NCBI GenBank assembly: GCA_002071245.1
Contig: MWEV01000046.1
Coordinates: 1-6,117, forward strand
Origin: Deltaproteobacteria bacterium ADurb.Bin026
Lineage (GTDB): Bacteria > Desulfobacterota > Syntrophorhabdia > Syntrophorhabdales > Syntrophorhabdaceae
Reading direction: 5' to 3'
DNA length: 6,117 nt
Shown here: in pieces, positions 1 to 5,704 of the stretch
Numbering within the stretch: position 1 is the first letter of the stretch
Layout of the letters: every line of letters starts with the position of its first letter
Notes under the pieces: generated by a model
The model's database searches: none
What the model was told of the DNA's origin: nothing
Seen by the model: the letters and a program-made list of their open reading frames with translations, nothing else
Translations under genes and position numbers: made by a program

Positions 1-102
1 ATAATCTGATCGCCTTTGGCGGTAAATTGCTGGAGGGTGCCCTTTGGGGTCGGTCTTGCAATATAACATTATCTACGTTGTGTAACCCTTTTGGTGTCGG
101 GA
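1..102. other. Left edge, nothing recognised
   Basis: One plus frame is open from the left edge through the 26-bp repeat to 248, but its translation turns into His/Pro/Thr-rich repeat product and resembles no family I know. The minus strand gives only short frames. No RNA gene, promoter or terminator can be supported. It may be the edge of another dispersed repeat. Confidence 0.4.
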
Positions 103-187
103 CATGCACCACCACCACTGTCATTCCCGCATGCTCACCACCACTGTCATTCCCGCATGCTCACCACCACTGTCATTCCCGCATGCT
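103..187. repeat. 26-bp tandem repeat, about 2.7 copies plus a partial one
   Basis: Full units start at 118 and 144, and a third starts at 170 and runs into the 101-bp element. The period is exactly 26 bp. Each unit has CTGTCATTCCCGCATGCT followed by CACCACCA. Positions 103-117 hold a partial copy lacking the T of GCT. The CTGTCATTCCCG half equals the left end of the adjacent 101-bp element, so the array looks like repeated duplication of that end with a short CAC-rich linker. At 26 bp without unique spacers it is not a CRISPR array. Confidence 0.85.
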
Positions 188-270
188 TTTAGCGGGAATC
201 CAGGAAAATAGCATGCCCCCCAACGAAAAATGCATGGATGCCCGATAGAACCACTCGGGCATGACAGAAA
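170..270 (+). repeat. 101-bp two-hairpin dispersed element, copy 1
   Basis: The element has two perfect hairpins. The first has arms ATTCCCGC (175-182) and GCGGGAAT (192-199) around a 9-nt loop; the second has ATGCCCGA (238-245) and TCGGGCAT (255-262), also with a 9-nt loop. Its ends are near-inverted repeats: CTGTCATTCCCG at 170-181 against CGGGCATGACAG at 256-267, one mismatch. An inverted copy of the same 101-bp length lies at 5604-5704. It has no coding capacity. It resembles a REP-like or MITE-like sequence; the ATTCCC...GGGAAT core recalls the dRS3 repeats of Neisseria, but relationship is not claimed. Confidence 0.8.
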
Positions 271-277
271 GGGGAGG

Positions 278-307
278 CATTCCCGCATGCACCACCACCC
301 CTGTCAT
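278..307. repeat. Partial copy of the 26-bp repeat family
   Basis: GCATTCCCGCATGC is followed by ACCACCACC and CTGTCAT, a circularly permuted partial unit of the array at 103-187. Its last bases, TCA at 304-306, are also the stop codon (TGA on the minus strand) of the DUF433 gene, so the repeat abuts and defines the 3' end of that gene. Confidence 0.65.
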
Positions 308-636
308 CTATGTAGATTTTTAATTTTTCCAAGCTTTTTCTCCAGAACGGATGTATGAGAAGATTCTAATTTTTCAAGTTCGTCAAGTTCGTCTTTCCAC
401 ATTTTGTCTACTAAATTCTTGTTTTCGTAATAATATGAAAGTGCATCATGGACTTGTGCAAGGTCAATGTGAGGGTGAGCATTAATTATTTCTTCAGGAG
501 ACATTCCCATTAATTGATACCTTATTGCAATATCGAGAACTCGAATACCTGTTCCTGAAATAATAGGTTCACCGTTTCTGATCTTTTTGTCTGTTGTTAT
601 GTAAGGATGATCTATTCCTTTTGCAGCAACTCCCAT
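304..636 (-). CDS. DUF433 domain protein, orphan antitoxin-like
   Basis: Seen: a 110-residue protein with the DUF433 (COG2442) pattern: an N-terminal HPYITTDKKIRNGEPIISGT stretch, then GIRVLDIA, MGMSPEEI, a short Pro-His helix junction and VHDALSYYYENK. The domain covers about residues 5-75; the rest is a charged Lys/Glu-rich helical tail. I chose ATG at 636 because AGGTGG lies 8 nt upstream; an in-frame GTG at 648 would have no ribosome site. Known: these small helix-turn-helix-like proteins usually act as antitoxin and autorepressor, encoded just before a PIN-like DUF5615 toxin. Odd: no toxin frame follows; the stop codon falls in repeat DNA. Inferred: an orphan antitoxin whose partner was lost, or a stand-alone DNA-binding protein. 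The AT-rich 637-700 probably carries its promoter. Confidence 0.85.
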   Translation of the reverse strand: MGVAAKGIDHPYITTDKKIRNGEPIISGTGIRVLDIAIRYQLMGMSPEEIINAHPHIDLAQVHDALSYYYENKNLVDKMWKDELDELEKLESSHTSVLEKKLGKIKNLHR

Positions 637-699
637 TTTTTTCACCACCTTTATTATTTTCTATTCTATTATATGTATTAGCTTTTTTCTATAGATTTA

Positions 700-909
700 T
701 TATTGTGACAAACTTTTCAATAACCGTTCCGTCAGATCGAAAAGACCTGATTCCTTTGATCTTAAGTGATCTTCTATGGCCTGCTTGTTCCTAAGGAGCA
801 TATCTGCTACCTTATAGACCCGATCCTGGGAGAGGGTTTGAAAGTCGGTATCAAGCAGATCGTCGATGGCGCTTGTATTTTGAAGCCACATATGGGTTGC
901 CCGCTCTGA
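700..909 (-). pseudogene. IS1634-like transposase, internal fragment
   Basis: The readable frame gives SERATHMWLQNTSAIDDLL, then DTDFQTLSQDRVYKVADMLL, RNKQAIEDHL and SGLFDLTE. This order (SERATH-WLQ, a short ELL-like segment, D-RVY-V-D-LL, AIE-HL, LFDL) is that of IS1634-type members of the IS4 superfamily, just before the first catalytic Asp (expected as YDLTNTY). Here the frame drifts after LFDLTE and stops at 700-702, so the DDE core and C-terminus are missing; the frame extends upstream only to a stop at 931-933. A start at 891 would be an internal Met rather than a real start. The N-terminal part of a matching transposase lies at 1372-1575, separated by AbiE remnants. Non-functional. Confidence 0.75.
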
Positions 910-947
910 GGTCTGAGATGTCGGCAGTGATCATTGTAGCCATTGCG

Positions 948-1166
948 TTAGCTCTTCTTTGGTTTTTGCGCTTTCCCTTGCCATGGCTCACCTGGAATAA
1001 GGGAAGCTAAGTCGGTCATGAAGAAATCTGCGGCCCGATGCAAATTGTGACTCGCGTCGACAGCAAGCAGTGGTTTTATATCTTCAAGAAAATGGGGATC
1101 GTCGAGTTTTTCCAGAAGGTTTCGTTCGAACTCTGCACGGGATATTTTATGGCCTTCATTTTCCAT
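948..1166 (-). pseudogene. AbiEii-type toxin, C-terminal remnant
   Basis: The 72-residue frame reads ISRAEFERNLLEKLDDPHFL, then EDIKPLL, and later LASLIPGEPW. This matches what I remember of the C-terminal end of AbiEii/AbiGii nucleotidyltransferase toxins (aspartate/leucine-rich FxxNLxxKLxDPxFLxDIxPLL and a terminal LPGEPW). The nucleotidyltransferase core is absent and an in-frame TAA lies directly before the ATG, so this is the tail of a gene of roughly 300 codons rather than a small gene. It follows the AbiEi remnant by 4 nt, in the usual AbiEi-AbiEii order. Family assignment rests on recalled consensus plus the neighbouring AbiEi domain. It is unlikely to have activity; it could still be translated as a short peptide. 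Confidence 0.7.
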
Positions 1167-1170
1167 TTAT

Positions 1171-1332
1171 TTAAGGAAGCAACTGACAGCTTGATCCGGC
1201 CTTTTGCCGCAAACGCCGAAGCGCAGCACGGACAGCAATAGGAGTTGAGCCAAGGGCAGTGTTTGCCTCCCTGGTGCTGAAACAGTACTGACCATGTGCC
1301 ATGAGTTCAGATATATATTTAATTGCCGACAT
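1171..1332 (-). pseudogene. AbiEi-type antitoxin, N-terminal remnant
   Basis: A 53-codon frame starts at ATG 1332 with AGGAG 4 nt upstream. It reads MSAIKYISELMAHGQYCF, then STREANTALGSTPIAVRAAL, RRLRQKA, and ends in an unrelated GSSCQLLP before TAA. Elements typical of the AbiEi winged-helix domain are visible: YISEL-AxGxYxF, TxEA-xALG and AVRAALRRLxxK. In full-length AbiEi (about 200-280 residues) this domain binds operator DNA and the C-terminal part neutralises the toxin; that part is gone. The break after RRLRQKA lies within 35 nt of the AbiEii tail, so one deletion of probably more than 1 kb likely removed the middle of the operon. A truncated DNA-binding peptide could still be made, since the start region is intact. 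Confidence 0.7.
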
Positions 1333-1359
1333 ACATCTCCTATGAATTGAACACTATGT

Positions 1360-1384
1360 TAAAGTAACACTTTATGTTACTTTA
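1360..1384. promoter_or_regulatory. Palindrome upstream of AbiEi, likely operator
   Basis: TAAAGTAACA (1360-1369) and TGTTACTTTA (1375-1384) are perfect 10-bp inverted arms around 5 nt. It lies 28 nt upstream of the AbiEi start, where AbiEi proteins are known to bind inverted repeats and repress their own promoter. Related half-sites (TTTACTAAAG on one side, TTAACATAGTG on the other, minus strand) flank it. A factor-independent terminator is less likely because the stem is AT-rich. The core promoter boxes could not be fixed. Confidence 0.55.
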
Positions 1385-1575
1385 GTAAAGCGATTGGTCA
1401 GGAAAATGTGAGAGGTGACACCCTGACCTGTTGCGATCTCTTCAATGCGGTTGGCGAGTTCTTTCCACTTTTCTTCAGGAACAGAAAAATCAGCTCCTAG
1501 GTTGAGGACCATCCTCTGTCTCGGCCCTCTTTGTGTCCGTACCGATTCGACAAGCTTGAAGGTAATGGTAACTAC
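1372..1575 (-). pseudogene. IS1634-like transposase, N-terminal fragment
   Basis: The frame reads FKLVESVRTQRGPRQRMVLN, then LGADFSVPEEKWKELANRIE and EIATGQ, which is the N-terminal signature of IS1634-type transposases (a -LVESVRT-xGPRQR-xLNLG- block followed by a -W-xLAxRIEEI- helix). A stop at 1576-1578 precedes it, and the expected tyrosine-rich beginning is seen in another frame just upstream (SYHYLQ), suggesting a frameshift near 1560. After GQ at 1423 the reading departs from the family and stops at 1372-1374 inside the AbiE-side palindrome. The next transposase segment, SERATHMWLQ, starts at 909; the 70-90 residues expected between the two are missing. Confidence 0.75.
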
Positions 1576-1716
1576 TTATTATCATTGAATACCGATAATT
1601 GATGTCTGCCAAAAACAGGCCTGATAGGAAGAGATTTCATGAAGTTGGGTTAGAACATATTGCAGAACGCTTCCATTTCCTGTGTTATGCATACTGCCTT
1701 ATGGATAATCATTTGT
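1576..1716. other. Spacer after ecfT, nothing recognised
   Basis: This stretch lies downstream of the ECF operon on the minus strand. It shows no frame with recognisable content, no clear GC-rich hairpin followed by T residues, and no target duplication that I can match. It may hold the eroded outer end of the transposon. Confidence 0.4.
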
Positions 1717-2511
1717 TTATATCCTTCCTGGCATCACCACACCCATATTGAGGATTATCCTCATATAAAGCGATATAAAAAGTAGAGCAGCCAAAAAATA
1801 AAGGATAATCCAATCCCTCTTTGTCATCGTGGGTTCATAAAAGAACGTCCGTTGCATATCGGGGCTAAAACCCCTCGATTCTAACGCCATAGCAAGAAGG
1901 TTTGTATACCTTATTGCAGAGATAAACATTGGAACTGCAAGCGGGATAAATTTGCCGAAACGACTTATGATATTTCTTGATTCAAGGTCAAGACCGCGTG
2001 AGACCTGCGCCTGAACAATGGTCGCCCCTGCCTTCACAAATGTCGGGACAAGTCGCAAGGCAGTTGAAAAGGCAAACGCCAACGGATAGGGTATCTTCAT
2101 CTTTATGAGACCATCTGTTATTTCCTCGTTTTTTGTGGTTGCCATCAGGATCAACCCTGTGATTACAAACGTTGACAATCTGAAACCCATAGCTAATCCA
2201 TATAAAATTGATTCCCTTGTCAGTTTGAGAGATTTCCATGTCCAAACTATGGTCTTTCCGGATGTAAAGAATGGCCAGAGCATGGCACTAAAAAGGAAAA
2301 GCATTAATATAATGTATCGCAGCTTCCATATGGCTTTTTGCGCCCCTGCTGATAAGGCTAACGCAAACATACATAATGCAATAGCTCCTGTGTGCAACGG
2401 ATGGTTAAAACACAAACAGACAATAAATACAATGGTCGTGCCAAAGAGTTTTGTCCTTGGATCAAGGCTATGCAGCCATGTTTTGTCATCACTGTAAATG
2501 GATAGATTCAT
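1717..2511 (-). CDS. ecfT: ECF transporter transmembrane protein EcfT (CbiQ family)
   Basis: Integral membrane scaffold that couples the substrate-binding S component to the ATPase. Seen: 264 residues, a normal length; N-terminal LDPRTKL (16-22) as in CbiQ/EcfT proteins; hydrophobic segments at about 23-38, 41-56, 66-83, 106-124, 188-205 and 233-252; and the two cytoplasmic coupling motifs, SRG at 171-173 in QAQVSRGLDLE and SRG at 212-214 in ALESRGF. In this family the Arg of each motif docks into a groove of one nucleotide-binding domain. Both motifs are intact. The start at 2511 has AAGGA about 9 nt upstream, inside ecfA. It overlaps the ecfA stop by 23 nt, which implies translational coupling. 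Last gene of the operon; no terminator is obvious downstream. Confidence 0.95.
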   Translation of the reverse strand: MNLSIYSDDKTWLHSLDPRTKLFGTTIVFIVCLCFNHPLHTGAIALCMFALALSAGAQKAIWKLRYIILMLFLFSAMLWPFFTSGKTIVWTWKSLKLTRESILYGLAMGFRLSTFVITGLILMATTKNEEITDGLIKMKIPYPLAFAFSTALRLVPTFVKAGATIVQAQVSRGLDLESRNIISRFGKFIPLAVPMFISAIRYTNLLAMALESRGFSPDMQRTFFYEPTMTKRDWIILYFLAALLFISLYMRIILNMGVVMPGRI

Positions 2512-4183
2512 CGCTTAATTCCTTCACCATATCATCAACATTCATCGCTTTTGTGCCAAGTCGGTTACTTAAGCGAACAATTGGAGATGGCACAAGGGAT
2601 GCACGGACAAGACAGTCTTCGTCAGCAAAAACAGCCCTTGTTTTTCCATCGCTTATTATCTCTCCATCCTTCATCACTATACACCTGTCCGCATATTCTT
2701 CTGCAATCCACATGGAATGCGTGATAATGACGACAGTATGCCCCTTTTTGTTGAGTCTCTTTAGCATGTCAAGGCTACCCCTCTGATGCTGATAATCGAG
2801 TCCAGTAGTCGGCTCATCGAGAATAATCGCCTCAGGTTTGACAGACAAAACAGATGCAACTGCAACCCTCTGCCTTACACCTTTCGAAAGAACAAAAGGC
2901 GACATATTTTCATAGCCCTCAAGTCCGGTAACAGCAAGCGCCTCTGCAACGTTTTTTTCTATTACTTTTGCGTTTTCACCGAGCACCTTCAAGCCAAAAC
3001 CCACCTCTTCTTTTACAGTAGATGCAAATATCTGATTATCAGGATTTTGAAACACATAGCCTATAAGCCTTGCAAGTTCGTTCTGTCTGTATTGTGTTGT
3101 CTGTTTGCCATTAACAAGCAGTTCACCTGACGTAGGTTTTAATAATCTGTTGAAATGTTTTGCAAGGGTAGTTTTTCCGGAACCATTCTGTCCAAGGATC
3201 GCTACAAATTCGCCTCTTTTTATGCCGAAATTGATGTCTTTCAATACATCTTGAGAGGCACCGGGATAGCGATAGCCCAGATCCTTAGCCTCTATAATAA
3301 AATTGTTGCCGCTAAATACATTGCTGTCCGTCCATATAATACGATCACGATATTGCACAAGATTATTTTTTTGGATCAACTCCAAGGCTGCCTCAACGGT
3401 CAACGGGTCACCCTGCCAATTCATTCTGCGGAACAACGATATGGTCTGTAAAGGCATAACTCCGCAAGAAACAAGAAGCTTCTCATCTTTAAGATAATCC
3501 CCGGGCACACCTTGCGCTGTCATCTCCCCATCCTTCATCAACCATAATTTGTCAGCACCTACAGCGGCATCCGGCTCATTATCGACCATCACAAGCGTTC
3601 TCTTCCCATCCCTCAGAAGCCCTGCAAGTGAAAGAACACCTTGTCTTCCTACAGGATCGAGGTCAGTAGTCGGCTCGTCCATTACAACAACGTTTGGTTC
3701 CATCGCTATCACAGATCCTATAGCAAGCCTCTGTTTCTGCCCACCCGAAAGCGTATAGATATCTACCTTTCTCATGCCATTTAACCCGATCAAATCCAGA
3801 TATCGATCGATTCTTCTGTTTATTTCGACACTTGGCAGACCAATATTTTCAAGGCCAAAGGCGATTTCGAGTTCCACATTTGTTGAAAAAAGTTGCGCCT
3901 CGAAATCTTGAAGTACAAGACCAACCCTTTTTGCCATATCAGATGGATTATATTGCGTAGTCTGTTTGCCTGCTATAAAGACATTCCCTGAATACTCGCC
4001 GTTATAGAACCTTGGAACAATACCATTCATGGCACAACAGAGCGTTGATTTACCCGCCCCGCCATGTCCCATAATCATCAAATATTCACCATCGCCAATC
4101 TCCCCGTTTATGTCTCTGATAGACGGTTCTTTGGCGTTTTGATAAGTAAAGGCAAGGGATTTGATTGAAACAACGATATCCAT
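2489..4183 (-). CDS. ecfA: Fused double ATPase of ECF transporter
   Basis: ATPase of the ECF module with both nucleotide-binding domains on one 564-residue chain, in place of separate EcfA and EcfA'. Domain 1 (about 1-225): Walker A GHGGAGKST 39-47, Q-loop Gln92, signature LSGGQ 145-149, Walker B with Glu170; the switch-His position is Asn202 (VMVDNEP). Domain 2 (about 293-515): Walker A GQNGSGKTT 331-339, Q-loop Gln379 in FQNPDNQIF, signature LSKGV 432-436, Walker B with Glu457, switch His489. A linker of about 65 residues joins the domains, and about 50 residues follow domain 2. In head-to-tail ABC dimers the domain 1 Walker site pairs with the domain 2 signature, so Asn202 and LSKGV fall in the same composite site while the other is canonical. 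The start lies 6 nt after the S-component stop, without a visible ribosome site, so coupling is likely. Confidence 0.95.
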   Translation of the reverse strand: MDIVVSIKSLAFTYQNAKEPSIRDINGEIGDGEYLMIMGHGGAGKSTLCCAMNGIVPRFYNGEYSGNVFIAGKQTTQYNPSDMAKRVGLVLQDFEAQLFSTNVELEIAFGLENIGLPSVEINRRIDRYLDLIGLNGMRKVDIYTLSGGQKQRLAIGSVIAMEPNVVVMDEPTTDLDPVGRQGVLSLAGLLRDGKRTLVMVDNEPDAAVGADKLWLMKDGEMTAQGVPGDYLKDEKLLVSCGVMPLQTISLFRRMNWQGDPLTVEAALELIQKNNLVQYRDRIIWTDSNVFSGNNFIIEAKDLGYRYPGASQDVLKDINFGIKRGEFVAILGQNGSGKTTLAKHFNRLLKPTSGELLVNGKQTTQYRQNELARLIGYVFQNPDNQIFASTVKEEVGFGLKVLGENAKVIEKNVAEALAVTGLEGYENMSPFVLSKGVRQRVAVASVLSVKPEAIILDEPTTGLDYQHQRGSLDMLKRLNKKGHTVVIITHSMWIAEEYADRCIVMKDGEIISDGKTRAVFADEDCLVRASLVPSPIVRLSNRLGTKAMNVDDMVKELSDESIHLQ

Positions 4184-4189
4184 AGACGT

Positions 4190-4936
4190 TTATAAAATAA
4201 GGCTTCCCAGAATAATAAGCATCAATGAAGACCAGATGATTGCCGTAGTTGGTAAACCTGGGATAAAACCGGCGCATATGCCTGCAATTGAACCAATCGC
4301 TATGATCCACGCCCCGCAAATGCCCCTTACTGACAGACCAACGGGCTTTACCCTCATCACGTCTATCCATAGAAGACCGAGCTGGTTTTTTGTGACATCA
4401 TAAACTGCAATCAATAAAATGACTCCTAAAAAATTGCCTATAATATTGTTAATAGCTATAATCCTCGAAACAACAGCATACGGAACAAACCCAAGCGCAT
4501 CGACCATCAGACCAATCGTTACGGCACATGCAAAGGAAGATATAACATTGATAGATATATACGCTGACCAGCTTCGTGGGTTCTTTGCATTCCATTCATA
4601 TGATGTTTCTGCAAAAGGAAAAAATGTAAGCCACATTGTGTAAGGTAAATATCCTAATAAAAAATTTCCAAAGAAACCTGCGATCGAAGCAGGACCGAGT
4701 GTGCCCCCTAAAAGGTCGCCTATGACATTTCCTATTCCCAATCCCCACGCACCAGCCGGCCCGAAAAGAAACCCGAATGTCATAAGAAATATCCCTGCCA
4801 CACGCACCTCCGTGATACCGGGTATCAGCGGAATGGCTGTCTTAAAGGCTGCCAGAGCAGCGGCATATATTGCAGCGCTGACAGCAACAAGCACTATCAT
4901 TCTCGTGTTGTTCCACATGAGAAAGGCATATCGCAT
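4190..4936 (-). CDS. ECF transporter S component, substrate unknown
   Basis: Membrane protein expected to bind the transported micronutrient. Seen: 248 residues, strongly hydrophobic. Segment 1 (about 13-32) carries several AxxxA spacings (A18/A22, A22/A26, A26/A30), the TM1 motif by which S components contact EcfT. It is followed by VRVAGIFLMTFGFLFGPAGA (45-64), then GNVIGDLLGGTLGPASIAGF (69-88) and GNFLLGYLPY, a Gly-rich pattern I associate with QueT-like and related unassigned S components. Further segments lie at about 125-148, 155-180, 206-224 and 230-247. The last two extend it beyond the usual six-helix S component of about 170-200 residues. Position next to dedicated ATPase and EcfT genes supports the role. 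The substrate (vitamin, queuosine precursor, other) cannot be told. ATG 4936 has a strong AGGAGG-type site about 10 nt upstream. Confidence 0.85.
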   Translation of the reverse strand: MRYAFLMWNNTRMIVLVAVSAAIYAAALAAFKTAIPLIPGITEVRVAGIFLMTFGFLFGPAGAWGLGIGNVIGDLLGGTLGPASIAGFFGNFLLGYLPYTMWLTFFPFAETSYEWNAKNPRSWSAYISINVISSFACAVTIGLMVDALGFVPYAVVSRIIAINNIIGNFLGVILLIAVYDVTKNQLGLLWIDVMRVKPVGLSVRGICGAWIIAIGSIAGICAGFIPGLPTTAIIWSSLMLIILGSLIL

Positions 4937-4946
4937 AATAAAAAAT

Positions 4947-4955
4947 CTCCTCCTA
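4947..4955 (-). promoter_or_regulatory. Ribosome site fused to the yggT stop codon
   Basis: On the minus strand the sequence is TAGGAGGAG: the yggT stop codon TAG forms the start of the Shine-Dalgarno site for the S-component gene. A ribosome ending yggT therefore sits on the next initiation region, supporting co-translation of the two genes. Confidence 0.75.
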
Positions 4956-5252
4956 TTTCATTCTCATACCGAAATCAAACAGTGTAGCTACAATAAATTT
5001 CTGTGCAAAAATAATTGCCAGCATCAGTATGAAAGGGGCTACATCGATCATTCCGATTCTCGTTGGAATGATCCTGGAAATTCTGTATGTAACAGGGTCT
5101 ACAAGCCTGCAAATAATCCTGACGATAGGGTTATATGGGTCTGGCCTTATCCACGACAAAATTGCCCTTGCAAATATAATCCAAAAGTACAGATTGAGCA
5201 ACATATCTAAGATGTAAGCAATACCGGAAAATAGATTACCGAATACAAACAT
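4953..5252 (-). CDS. yggT: YggT family membrane protein
   Basis: Small inner-membrane protein of the YggT/YlmG family, linked in other organisms to envelope and division processes and to osmotic stress; the biochemical role is not settled. Seen: 99 residues. A first hydrophobic segment (about 8-34) runs into the conserved block ARAILSWIRPDPYNPIVRII (28-47), then LVDPVTYRISRIIP (50-63), IDVAPF and a second membrane segment (about 70-92). All family landmarks (SW-RPDP-NP-V, DP, R-IP, D-P) are present, so it looks intact. ATG at 5252 is preceded by GGAGG at 4 nt spacing. It is the first gene of the operon, 16 nt before the S component. The repeat-filled DNA upstream leaves under 50 bp of ordinary sequence for a promoter, none of which I can identify with confidence. 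Confidence 0.93.
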   Translation of the reverse strand: MFVFGNLFSGIAYILDMLLNLYFWIIFARAILSWIRPDPYNPIVRIICRLVDPVTYRISRIIPTRIGMIDVAPFILMLAIIFAQKFIVATLFDFGMRMK

Positions 5253-5316
5253 AGATCCTCCAATTTTATGAACTACTTTTTCAAGAGGGTCAGATGCGTA
5301 GAAGGATAGAAGGCTG

Positions 5317-5374
5317 GAGGGTTAGAAGGTTATATGTGTAGAGGTGTAGATGTTTAGCCAACCCTCTAACCCTC
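5317..5374. repeat. Long imperfect hairpin next to the yggT start
   Basis: Arms GAGGGTTAGAAGGTT (5317-5331) and AACCCTCTAACCCTC (5360-5374) pair at 14 of 15 positions around a 28-nt loop. It is made of the same AACCCTC/GAGGGTT words as the neighbouring arrays, so it could form by inverted accumulation of repeat units. There is no T-run to suggest a terminator. It lies within the likely leader or promoter region of yggT. Confidence 0.55.
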
Positions 5375-5410
5375 TGTCTGGTTTCTCTGTTTTTTTGCCA
5401 ACCTTCCAAC

Positions 5411-5515
5411 CCTCTGACCTCTGCCCTCTGTCCTCTGTCCTCTGACCTCTGACCTCTGTCCTCTGTCCTCTGCCCTCTGCCCTCTGACCTCTGTCCTCTG
5501 TCTTCTGCCTTCTGC
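5411..5515. repeat. Heptamer tandem array, 15 units
   Basis: Thirteen uninterrupted units of CCTCTG plus one variable base, then two CTTCTGC units, 105 bp with an exact 7-bp period. The seventh base is A, C or T but never G. Because 7 is not a multiple of 3, the minus strand stays open in every frame and gives a spurious Arg/Gly/Gln/Glu/Asp-rich reading (RGQRSEDRGQR and similar). It resembles in form the STRR heptamer arrays described in filamentous cyanobacteria. Confidence 0.9.
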
Positions 5516-5521
5516 CTCGCC

Positions 5522-5603
5522 CCCTTCGCTTTTATGTTTTGAAAAAAAATACCAAGCAAACCACTTGAACCCTTGAATCCTCGAATCCTTGAACCCTTCG
5601 CTT
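5522..5603. repeat. 48-bp direct repeat plus octamers, copy 1
   Basis: Positions 5522-5569 match 5891-5938 exactly over 48 bp, including an eight-A run; the segment begins CCCTTCGCTTTTATG and ends ACCACTTGAA. It is followed by four octamers of the TTGAATCC type (TTGAACCC, TTGAATCC, TCGAATCC, TTGAACCC) and TTCGCTTT. The second copy lies 369 bp downstream. Recombination between the two would delete everything between them, including the 101-bp element and the 55-bp repeats. Confidence 0.9.
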
Positions 5604-5704
5604 TTTCTGTCATGCTCGAATGCCTCTATCGGGCATCCATGCAGTTTCTATCTGGGAACCATTACATCTTCTGGATTCCCGCTAAAAGCATGCGGGAATG
5701 ACAG
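5604..5704 (-). repeat. 101-bp two-hairpin dispersed element, copy 2 (inverted)
   Basis: Reverse-complemented, this has the same layout and length as 170-270: an identical first 34 bases with hairpin ATTCCCGC/GCGGGAAT (5675-5682 and 5692-5699), a 27-nt spacer that matches copy 1 at only about 10 of 27 positions, then an identical TGCATGGATGCCCGATAG and a second hairpin (5612-5619 with 5629-5636). One arm base of the second hairpin differs (ATGCTCGA for ATGCCCGA), which would still pair as G-U in RNA. Structure and length are conserved while the spacer is not. Confidence 0.8.

Noticed and set aside
103..187. Possible CRISPR array
   Set aside because: Units are directly adjacent, with no unique spacers, and no cas genes are present.
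27..248. Plus-strand open frame of 73 codons
   Set aside because: Mostly translation of the 26-bp repeat and the hairpin element; His/Pro/Thr repeats and no recognisable domain or ribosome site.
948..1166. Independent small gene
   Set aside because: Its content matches the tail of AbiEii, a stop precedes the ATG directly, and the matching AbiEi start lies just upstream, so it is a remnant.
1600..1716. Terminator after ecfT
   Set aside because: The AGGCCT palindrome with a nearby T-run at about 1610-1622 has too short a stem; no convincing hairpin plus T-tract was found.
2105..3758. Several plus-strand open frames opposite ecfT and ecfA
   Set aside because: They are antisense to well-supported genes with intact motifs and show no domain or ribosome site.
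5253..5310. Vitamin riboswitch ahead of the ECF operon
   Set aside because: Under 60 bp of non-repeat sequence, with no recognisable aptamer core.
5290..5613. Minus-strand open frame of 107 codons rich in Arg, Gly, Gln, Glu and Asp
   Set aside because: It is the translation of the 7-bp-period array, which stays open in all frames, and it runs through dispersed repeats; no ribosome site and no family resemblance.
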